Below are positions 26,501-32,212 of a stretch of DNA of 64,000 nt, piece by piece; the first letter of the stretch is position 1, and each line of letters begins with the position of its first letter. The position numbers and the translations under genes were made by a program. The DNA is from JAJDIA01 sp031555735 (lineage in GTDB: Bacteria; Bacteroidota; Bacteroidia; Bacteroidales; Tannerellaceae). The DNA is taken from the NCBI GenBank assembly GCA_031555735.1, contig JAVBUE010000013.1:47331-111330 (forward strand), read 5' to 3'. The notes beneath the pieces were generated by a model. It was not told the origin of the DNA and ran no database searches. It saw only the letters and a program-made list of their open reading frames with translations.

Positions 26501-27909
26501 CCGTATCGACCGACTATGATATGTGCGACCGGTTATACTTCGACGAGCTCACTTTCGAGCGCGTGATGGATGTGATGGAGTTGGAAAACCCCCATGGCGT
26601 CATCCTGTCCACCGGCGGACAGATCCCCAATAACCTCGCCTTACGCCTCGACAGGCAAGGGGTGCATATCCTCGGCACATCCGCCCGGAGCATCGACAAC
26701 GCGGAAGACAGGGAAAAATTCTCCGCCATGCTCGACCGCATCCAGGTGGATCAGCCCCGCTGGAAAGAACTATCGTCGATGGAAGATATCGAGGCTTTTG
26801 TGGAAGAGACAGGCTTCCCCGTATTGGTCCGCCCCAGCTATGTATTGAGTGGCGCGGCGATGAACGTATGTTCCAATCCCGACGAACTGAAACGGTTCCT
26901 GGAACTGGCGGCCAATGTAAGCCAAAAACACCCGGTTGTGGTCAGCCAGTTTATCGAATACGCCAAAGAAGTGGAAGTAGATGCCGTGGCCGACAAGGGC
27001 GAGATCGTGATGTATGCCATCAGCGAGCACATCGAGTTCGCCGGCGTACATTCGGGCGACGCCACCATCCAGTTCCCCGCGCAAAAACTCTATGTGGAGA
27101 CCGTACGCCGGATCAAACGGATCAGTAAGCAGATCGCCCGTGAGCTGCAAATCTCCGGCCCGTTCAATATCCAGTACCTGGCGAAAGGGAATGAGATCAA
27201 GGTGATCGAATGTAACCTCCGTGCCTCGCGCAGCTTCCCGTTCGTCAGTAAGGTGCTGAAGATAAACTTTATCGACCTTGCCACCCGGATCATGCTGGGA
27301 CTGCCGGTAGAGAAGCCGAGCAAGAACGAGTTCGACCTCGATTATGTAGGGATCAAAGCATCGCAGTTCTCCTTCAACCGGCTGTTGAAAGCCGATCCGG
27401 TATTGGGTGTCGATATGGCGTCCACCGGTGAGGTGGGATGCCTGGGTACGGACGCCCCGGAAGCGATCCTGACAAGCATGCTGGCTGTCGGGCAACGTAT
27501 CCCCGCGCGCAATATCCTGTTGTCAACCGGCTCTGCCAAACAGAAGGTATCGATGCTCGATGCCGCCCGTATGCTGGCGAACAAAGGGTATAGCCTGTAC
27601 GCGACGGGCGGAACCTATCGCTTTCTGGCGGAAAACGGCATCAGCAGCCAATTGGCCTATTGGCCGGGAGAAGAAGGGACACCCCAGGCACTGACGTTGT
27701 TGCACGAAAAGAAGATCGATATGGTGGTGAATATTCCCCGCGACCTCTCCGTCCGCGAGCTCAGCAACGGCTACAAAATCCGCCGTGCCGCTACCGACCT
27801 GAATATACCGCTGATCACCAACGCACGCCTGGCAAGCGCCTTCATACACGCGTTCTGTACCCTTACTCCGGACGATATTCAGATAAAAAGTTGGCAAGAA
27901 TACAAATAA
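23530..27909 (+). CDS. carAB: Carbamoyl-phosphate synthetase, small and large subunits fused in one polypeptide
   Basis: The enzyme makes carbamoyl phosphate from glutamine, bicarbonate and two ATP for pyrimidines and arginine. One uninterrupted 1459-residue frame contains the whole small subunit (residues 1 to about 375; Cys258 in ICGICMGNQLL, His342 and Glu344 in HPEACSGPTDT) and the whole large subunit (from about 390). The large part has two ATP-grasp halves (LGSGALKIGEAGEFDYSGS and LGSGAYRIGSSVEFDWCG) and the C-terminal MGS-like allosteric domain (LDAARMLANKGYSLYATGG). The joint is a linker of about 15 residues (PATRNYDNNQSKTPY). Relatives I know in Bacteroides have separate carA and carB. 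All catalytic residues seen are intact. Confidence 0.95.
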   Translation: MQNDKIATLILEDGSTFQGFSFGYERPVTGEVVFNTAMTGYPESLTDPSYAGQMIVLTFPLVGNYGVPGRTFDAEGIATLMESEKIHAEAIIISDYSHEYSHWKAVESLSDWLKEEKVPGIYGIDTRALTQRLREQGVMTGRIVIGEAVEAGSPLPPIRYDEINYVDQVSTREIIVYGEGEGKKRVVLIDCGVKHNIIRSLVKRGVTVVRVPWNHDFTQMDYDGLFISNGPGDPDTCAEAVAHIRQALQGDKPICGICMGNQLLAKAGGASIYKLKYGHRSHNQPVRLVGTERCFITSQNHGYAVDNNTLSSDWEPLFINMNDGTNEGIRHKSKPFFSSQFHPEACSGPTDTEFIFDLFVHTLQTGKLDFDALPATRNYDNNQSKTPYTDIKKILVLGSGALKIGEAGEFDYSGSQALKAIREEGIETILINPNIATVQTSEGVADRVYFLPVTPFFVEKVIQKERPDGILLAFGGQTALNCGVALYKNNIFDIYNVRVLGTPVQAIMDTEDRELFVRKLDEIGVKTIKSEAVESMEHARRAAKELGYPVIIRAAYALGGLGSGFCDNEEELDALVEKAFAFSPQVLVEKSLKGWKEVEYEVVRDRFDNCITVCNMENFDPLGIHTGESIVIAPSQTLTNTDYHKLRELAIRIIRHIGIVGECNVQYAYDPDSEDYRVIEVNARLSRSSALASKATGYPLAFIAAKLGLGYGLFDLKNTVTKSTSAFFEPALDYVVCKIPRWDLGKFHGVARELGSSMKSVGEVMAIGRTFEEAIQKGLRMIGQGMHGFVENKELVIDDIEKELRVPTDLRIFVISKAFRAGYTIDRIHELTKIDCWFLQKLYGIIQTANKLSACRTPESMPDLLFRHAKQQGFSDFQIARAILKEASGDPEQCSLLIRAERKRRHILPVVKQIDTLAAEYPAQTNYLYLTYGGTGNDVHYLGDHRSIVVLGSGAYRIGSSVEFDWCGVQALNTIRKEGWRSVMINYNPETVSTDYDMCDRLYFDELTFERVMDVMELENPHGVILSTGGQIPNNLALRLDRQGVHILGTSARSIDNAEDREKFSAMLDRIQVDQPRWKELSSMEDIEAFVEETGFPVLVRPSYVLSGAAMNVCSNPDELKRFLELAANVSQKHPVVVSQFIEYAKEVEVDAVADKGEIVMYAISEHIEFAGVHSGDATIQFPAQKLYVETVRRIKRISKQIARELQISGPFNIQYLAKGNEIKVIECNLRASRSFPFVSKVLKINFIDLATRIMLGLPVEKPSKNEFDLDYVGIKASQFSFNRLLKADPVLGVDMASTGEVGCLGTDAPEAILTSMLAVGQRIPARNILLSTGSAKQKVSMLDAARMLANKGYSLYATGGTYRFLAENGISSQLAYWPGEEGTPQALTLLHEKKIDMVVNIPRDLSVRELSNGYKIRRAATDLNIPLITNARLASAFIHAFCTLTPDDIQIKSWQEYK

Positions 27910-27969
27910 AAACATGATGTAAACAGATAATGCCTATATTTACCGCCCGGATAACAGAGTGTGTATTAC

Positions 27970-28551
27970 ATGGAGAAAACGATAGAAGTCGCCCAAATGA
28001 TCGCCGACATCCTGGTGCCATTAAGCGAACAGTCACGCAATAAGCTTGCATCTATCCTTATGCGTACCGAGCTCCGGAAAAACGACGTTTTTCTGGCTGA
28101 AGGCGAGGTCTGCAAGGTCATTGGTTTTGTGGAAAAAGGAATGGTCAGGCAGTATTACTACAAAAACGGGAAAGAACTTACCGAATATTTCGCCTATGAG
28201 GATAAGTTGTTCATCTGCATCGAAAGCTGCTTCTTCAGAAGACCTTCGCGGATGATCGTGGAAGCGTTGGAACATACGGTTATTTATGGCATCCTGTTTG
28301 AGCCGTTCATGGAAATGATCAAGACCGATGAGGAGCTGGCTGCCCTCTATCGCCGGTTGTTGGAAGGGTCATTGATCATCTCTCAGCGGAAGACAGATTC
28401 CTTACGCCTCGAATCCGCCCACGAACGGTACCATCGCCTGATGCGTGAAGATCCGGAAATCATCCGGCGCGCGCCCTTGTCGGATATTGCCTCTTACCTG
28501 CTGATGACGCCTGAAACACTCAGCCGCGTACGGGCTAACCTGAACGGTTGA
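27970..28551 (+). CDS. Crp/Fnr-family cyclic-nucleotide-binding-domain regulator
   Basis: A 193-residue protein with a Crp-type effector beta-roll (NDVFLAEGEVCKVIGFVEKGM and ESCFFRRPSRMIVEALEHTVIYG) and a short C-terminal HTH (LSDIASYLLMTPETLSRVRAN). The effector pocket lacks the FGE..RSA pattern for cAMP, so the ligand is unknown and may be none. I start it at ATG 27970; a GTG at 27961 is in frame. It lies 60 bases after carAB on the same strand and could be read with it. Similar small regulators are common in Bacteroidetes. Confidence 0.8.
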   Translation: MEKTIEVAQMIADILVPLSEQSRNKLASILMRTELRKNDVFLAEGEVCKVIGFVEKGMVRQYYYKNGKELTEYFAYEDKLFICIESCFFRRPSRMIVEALEHTVIYGILFEPFMEMIKTDEELAALYRRLLEGSLIISQRKTDSLRLESAHERYHRLMREDPEIIRRAPLSDIASYLLMTPETLSRVRANLNG

Positions 28552-28697
28552 CAGACAACCACCCGCCGGAAACGTTAAATACTGTTTATCCGCAGGGATT
28601 GATTAGGTTTTCTGCCGGTAAAAAAAGATATTTGCATACCAAAGCCGAATTACTATGATATACACAGATGGATTAGATTAGTTTTTAATTCTCATGT

Positions 28698-28726
28698 AAG
28701 AGGCGAGCTTATGTTTGCCTCTTTTT
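28698..28726 (+). terminator. Orphan rho-independent terminator
   Basis: AAGAGGC at 28698-28704 pairs with GCCTCTT at 28717-28723, with a T run to 28726. It is 147 bases past the Crp-like stop codon, so it either ends that transcript or a short RNA starting near 28640. Confidence 0.75.
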
Positions 28727-28828
28727 TGTTTTCCGGCAAGGTGCGGATGCCTCCCTACCCCGTTTGCCAGGCTGACGGGGTAGCACAAACTTGGGAATTG
28801 TAACCAGTTTGTTGTATTTATCGCATTT

Positions 28829-28855
28829 CACAACTTGCGGAAGTTGCAAATTTTA
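28829..28855. promoter_or_regulatory. Palindromic site upstream of sigma-factor gene 1
   Basis: A palindrome centred on AACTTGCGGAAGTT, embedded in a 27-base block whose pattern recurs at 29656-29682 before the second sigma gene. It ends 94 bases before the -7 box; in the second copy the distance is 93. The conserved spacing suggests an operator or upstream activator site. Confidence 0.6.
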
Positions 28856-28949
28856 ATCAAATATCGCATGAAATCAGGAAAATCAGGAAACGTACGGTTT
28901 TCAACCGAATTAGTATCCGGACATCTGTTTCCTTTCTCCCGCCCTGTTT

Positions 28950-28957
28950 TATATTTG
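28950..28957 (+). promoter_or_regulatory. -7 element for sigma-factor gene 1
   Basis: TATATTTG fits TAnnTTTG. A TTTCC-containing -33-like segment at 28928-28932 is also present upstream of the second copy. The ATG is 28 bases downstream. Confidence 0.55.
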
Positions 28958-28985
28958 CATCAATCAATGACAAACAAAGCATATT

Positions 28986-29495
28986 ATGACTACCCTACAA
29001 TTTCAAACCCGGTTGTTAAACATGCAGGAATACATGCTCAATGTTGCATTCATGCTCACTTCAAACAGAGAAGACGCATACGACCTGTTGCAGGAAACAT
29101 CGTTGAAAGCGTTGGACAACAGAGACAAGTTTACCGACAACGCCAACTTCAAGGGATGGATCATGACAATCATGCGTAACACATTCATCAACAGCTATCA
29201 CCGGGCTTTGCGCAATATATCGTTGATCGATATGTCGGCAGATCCTTACAATCTGGATTCCAACAACGATTCGATCATAGATTCGCCCGACAGCGTGTGC
29301 GACCTGAACGCCATCAGCCATGCGATAGACAGCCTGTGCAGCGAGATCAAAGATCCGTTCTCACTCTATGTAAGCGGCTATCAGTATCTGGAAATTGCGG
29401 AGAAACTGGATATCCCGCTGGGAACGGTCAAGAGCCGTATCTTTGTCGCCCGCCAGGAACTGCAAAAACAATTGAAGGACTTTAGATATTCTTAA
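28986..29495 (+). CDS. ECF-type RNA polymerase sigma factor, copy 1
   Basis: A 169-residue sigma-70-family protein with region 2 (EDAYDLLQETSLKAL followed by FKGWIMTIMRNTFINSYHR) and region 4 (YLEIAEKLDIPLGTVKSRIFVAR). The length fits ECF factors, which redirect RNA polymerase to a small regulon. No anti-sigma gene is adjacent. The second copy 380 bases downstream has the same length and roughly 70% identical residues by eye, so this is a recent tandem duplication. Region 4 recognition helices differ little, so promoter preference may be shared. Confidence 0.9.
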   Translation: MTTLQFQTRLLNMQEYMLNVAFMLTSNREDAYDLLQETSLKALDNRDKFTDNANFKGWIMTIMRNTFINSYHRALRNISLIDMSADPYNLDSNNDSIIDSPDSVCDLNAISHAIDSLCSEIKDPFSLYVSGYQYLEIAEKLDIPLGTVKSRIFVARQELQKQLKDFRYS

Positions 29496-29535
29496 TACAT
29501 AAACACTCACAATAACCGTTTTAAACAAGCAGAGT

Positions 29536-29574
29536 GAACCCGTCCTGTCTGACCAGCAGGGCGGTTCTTTTTTT
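29536..29574 (+). terminator. Terminator of sigma-factor gene 1
   Basis: GAACCCGTCCTG (29536-29547) pairs with CAGGGCGGTTC (29557-29567), with one bulge and a G-U pair, followed by seven T. Confidence 0.85.
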
Positions 29575-29655
29575 GTATGCCGCCGGATGTCCGGATACCT
29601 GGTTTCAGACCGCCAACTTGAATAAAATGATCACCTTGTTGAACATTCCAAAATG

Positions 29656-29682
29656 CACAACTTGAAGCAGTTGTAAATTCTA
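29656..29682. promoter_or_regulatory. Palindromic site upstream of sigma-factor gene 2
   Basis: A palindrome CAACT-tgaagc-AGTTG in a block that repeats the pattern of 28829-28855. It ends 93 bases before the -7 box of the second sigma gene. Confidence 0.6.
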
Positions 29683-29775
29683 TTCAGATTTTGCCCAAAA
29701 TCCCTAAAAACAAAAAAGTGCAGATTTCCGCAATCTTTTTTTCCCCTTATTTTTTCCACTCATTTCCAGCCGCTT

Positions 29776-29783
29776 TACATTTG
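29776..29783 (+). promoter_or_regulatory. -7 element for sigma-factor gene 2
   Basis: TACATTTG followed by CATC, as TATATTTG-CATC in copy 1. The ATG at 29874 is 90 bases downstream, giving a longer leader than copy 1. Confidence 0.55.
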
Positions 29784-29873
29784 CATCATCAAAGGGAACA
29801 GAGGGGTTCCCATAGGACATTCTCACTTGAAAAGAAAAAGAATAACAAACGATTTTTAAAACTCTATTTTGCA

Positions 29874-30383
29874 ATGACGGCTTTACAATTTCAAACTAAA
29901 CTGGTAAACATGCAGGACTACATGTATAATGTAGCATTAATGTTAACAACAGACCGCGAAGAAGCATTTGACCTGTTACAGGAAACCTCTTTAAAAGCAT
30001 TGGACAACAGGGACAAATATGTGGACAATGTGAACTTCAAAGGATGGGTGATGACCATCATGCGTAACACCTTCATCAACAACTACCACCGCACGGTTCG
30101 CAGCTATACGATGATCGACCAGGGAGCCGACTTGTACAATCTCGACACCATCAACGATTCAGGCTTTGCTTCACCGGACAGCACCTGCGACCTAAACGCG
30201 ATCACCCTGGCCATCGAAAGCCTCGGCAACGAAGTCAAAGGTCCGTTCTCCCTCTATGTAAACGGATACCAGTACAACGAAATAGCGGAAATGCTGAACA
30301 TCCCCCTGGGAACAGTAAAGAGCCGCATCTTTTTCGCCCGCCAGGAATTGCAGAAGAAACTGAAAGATTTCCAATATAACTAA
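29874..30383 (+). CDS. ECF-type RNA polymerase sigma factor, copy 2
   Basis: A 169-residue paralogue of the preceding gene, with region 2 (REEAFDLLQETSLKAL, FKGWVMTIMRNTFINNYHR) and region 4 (YNEIAEMLNIPLGTVKSRIFFAR). I start it at 29874 (TALQFQTKLVNMQDYM), since this aligns exactly with the start of copy 1; the open frame extends 61 codons further upstream but that part is not sigma-like and lies partly before the promoter. The most different stretch is the linker (residues about 80-110). No anti-sigma partner is seen. Confidence 0.9.
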   Translation: MTALQFQTKLVNMQDYMYNVALMLTTDREEAFDLLQETSLKALDNRDKYVDNVNFKGWVMTIMRNTFINNYHRTVRSYTMIDQGADLYNLDTINDSGFASPDSTCDLNAITLAIESLGNEVKGPFSLYVNGYQYNEIAEMLNIPLGTVKSRIFFARQELQKKLKDFQYN

Positions 30384-30433
30384 AAATAGCACAACAACCG
30401 TTTTAAATAAAAAGACCAGAAACCGTTTGAACA

Positions 30434-30484
30434 CAAGACAAGGCCGTTCTGTTTGAGTAAACCACAGGGCGGTCTCTTTTTTTT
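30434..30484 (+). terminator. Terminator of sigma-factor gene 2
   Basis: CCGTTCTG pairs with CAGGGCGG (two G-U pairs), with AGA/TCT extending the stem across a small bulge, followed by T8. Confidence 0.75.
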
Positions 30485-30613
30485 GCCAAAGCTGGGACAA
30501 GAGCCCGGGAATGCAACGAAGGCTTTCTGCCTTCAGAGCGACAAATAACACCATCAGGTAGATCTTTTCACATGATTAGATAGAAGTAATGCCTTCGTGC
30601 GGAAGATTTAGTT

Positions 30614-30697
30614 GTTCCACCTGGGTGGGACACGTGCTCCACCAAGGTGGGACATACGTTCCAGCCGGGTGGAACACATGTCCCACCTGGCTGGAAC
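30614..30697. repeat. 22-bp-period palindrome array B (four units)
   Basis: Four 18-bp imperfect palindromes begin at 30614, 30636, 30658 and 30680, exactly 22 bp apart, with 4-bp spacers ACGT, ATAC and ACAT. Arms are GTTCC/GGGAC, GCTCC/GGGAC, GTTCC/GGAAC and GTCCC/GGAAC; the loops centre on CACCTGGGTG-like sequence. The period and arm pattern match arrays A and C but the loops are G-rich. The array lies between the sigma-2 terminator and glyA. Confidence 0.87.
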
Positions 30698-30840
30698 AAC
30701 TACTCCTTCAGTATGGCGACAACAGATCCTCTATCCGTTGAAAGTAGATCTACCGGATGTTGACGGCAGACCTCTAAAGGGCGATCCCTGCCATCCGTTA
30801 AATAAGCGCCGACAATTCCCAGGCGATCAAATAAATGTTG

Positions 30841-30848
30841 TAAATTTG
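30841..30848 (+). promoter_or_regulatory. -7 element for glyA
   Basis: TAAATTTG fits TAnnTTTG, 56 bases before the glyA ATG. No clear -33. Confidence 0.4.
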
Positions 30849-30904
30849 CGCAGACGCTTCCGGAAGGGGGTGTTTCGTCATTTCTATCATCAATTTTACA
30901 GGTA

Positions 30905-32185
30905 ATGAAAAGAGACAACATCATTTTTGACATGATTGAAAAGGAGCATCAACGCCAGTTGAAAGGTATCGAACTGATCGCTTCCGAAAATTTTGTGAGT
31001 AACCAGGTAATGGAAGCCATGGGCAGCTGCCTGACCAACAAGTACGCGGAAGGATATCCCGGTAAACGTTATTACGGCGGATGCGAAGTGGTGGACCAAA
31101 GCGAAACCATTGCCATCGAACGCCTCAAACAACTCTTCAACGCCGAATGGGCGAATGTGCAGCCGCATTCCGGCGCCCAGGCAAATGCCGCCGTATTCCT
31201 GGCATTGATGAATCCGGGAGATACGTTCCTCGGTCTGAACCTGTCGCACGGCGGACACCTGTCGCACGGCTCACCCGTGAACAGTTCGGGTATCCTGTAC
31301 CGCGCCACCGAGTATAATGTGGATGAAGCGACCGGACGGGTGGACTACGACCAGATGGAAGAAGTAGCCCTCCGTGAAAAACCCAAAGTAATTGTGGGCG
31401 GCGGCTCGGCCTATTCGCGCGAATGGGATTACAAACGGATGCGCGAAATCGCCGATAAAGTAGGCGCGCTGCTGATGATCGACATGGCGCATCCCGCCGG
31501 ATTGATCGCCGCCGGACTGCTCAACAACCCGTTGGAATACGCCCACGTGGTTACTTCCACAACCCATAAAACACTCCGTGGCCCCCGCGGCGGAATCATC
31601 CTGATGGGGAAGGATTTCGACAATCCCTGGGGAAAAGCCACCCCGAAGGGCGAGATCAAGAAGATGTCGCAACTGCTCGACTCAGCCGTTTTCCCCGGTA
31701 TCCAGGGCGGGCCGCTGGAACATGTGATCGCCGCCAAAGCCGTGGCTTTCGGCGAAGCGTTGGAACCCACATACAAAACCTACCAGCAACAGGTGAAAGC
31801 CAATGCCGCCGCCATGGCGAAAGCCTTTACGGACAGCGGTTATAAGATCATCTCCGGAGGGACGGACAACCACAGCATGCTGATCGACCTTCGCACCAAA
31901 TTCCCCGGACTGACGGGAAAGGTAGCGGAAAAAGCGCTGGTGGCGGCCGATATCACCGTCAACAAAAACATGGTCCCGTTCGACAGCCGTTCGGCTTTCC
32001 AGACATCGGGTATCCGTGTAGGCACGCCGGCCATCACCACACGTGGCGCCAAAGAGCCGCTGATGGAAGAGATCGTGGAATTGATGGATACCGTACTGTC
32101 GGATCCGGAAAACAGCACCACCATCGCCTCTGTCCGCGGGAAGGTGAACGAGATCATGGCCGCCTACCCGATCTTCGCCTGGTAA
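30905..32185 (+). CDS. glyA: Serine hydroxymethyltransferase
   Basis: GlyA converts serine and tetrahydrofolate to glycine and methylene-tetrahydrofolate, the one-carbon entry point used by FolD. The 426 residues are the usual length. The PLP lysine is about Lys222 in STTHKTLRGPRGG. Other conserved blocks are ELIASENFVS, YAEGYPGKRYYGG, VQPHSGAQAN and DMAHPAGLIAAG. The hexosaminidase gene starts 27 bases downstream and may share the transcript. Confidence 0.97.
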   Translation: MKRDNIIFDMIEKEHQRQLKGIELIASENFVSNQVMEAMGSCLTNKYAEGYPGKRYYGGCEVVDQSETIAIERLKQLFNAEWANVQPHSGAQANAAVFLALMNPGDTFLGLNLSHGGHLSHGSPVNSSGILYRATEYNVDEATGRVDYDQMEEVALREKPKVIVGGGSAYSREWDYKRMREIADKVGALLMIDMAHPAGLIAAGLLNNPLEYAHVVTSTTHKTLRGPRGGIILMGKDFDNPWGKATPKGEIKKMSQLLDSAVFPGIQGGPLEHVIAAKAVAFGEALEPTYKTYQQQVKANAAAMAKAFTDSGYKIISGGTDNHSMLIDLRTKFPGLTGKVAEKALVAADITVNKNMVPFDSRSAFQTSGIRVGTPAITTRGAKEPLMEEIVELMDTVLSDPENSTTIASVRGKVNEIMAAYPIFAW

Positions 32186-32212
32186 ACAAGACACTCATCT
32201 AAAATAGTATAT

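Larger units (their letters stand above)
28552..28985 (+). other. 434-bp spacer with a short transcript candidate and sigma-factor upstream region
   Basis: No gene above 60 residues is credible. From left to right: an eight-codon frame (28655-28681, reading MIYTDGLD) followed by a clear terminator at 28698-28726; a 9-bp hairpin without T tract (CTACCCCGT at 28755-28763 with ACGGGGTAG at 28775-28783); a palindrome at 28829-28855; and the sigma-factor promoter at 28950-28957. Confidence 0.6.
29496..29873 (+). other. 378-bp spacer between the two sigma genes
   Basis: It holds the terminator of copy 1 (29536-29574), the second palindrome (29656-29682), the second promoter (29776-29783) and, in the leader, a small hairpin GGGAAC/GTTCCC (29798-29815). 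Frame is open upstream of the second start, but the residues there (QISAIFFSPYFF and so on) are not sigma-like, so I do not count them. Confidence 0.6.
30384..30904 (+). other. 521-bp spacer before glyA with hairpin array B
   Basis: It begins with a terminator, then carries four well-formed 22-bp-period palindromes (30614-30697). A weaker 22-base rhythm may continue to about 30830: GTTGA-ended segments recur at 30740 and 30762, and CAGATC/TAGATC/CAGACC blocks recur 22 bases apart. The last part holds the glyA -7 box. No gene is evident. Confidence 0.6.

Noticed and set aside
29691..29873. N-terminal extension of sigma-factor copy 2
   Set aside because: The extra 61 codons begin before the promoter, are not sigma-like, and the copy 1 alignment fixes the start at 29874.
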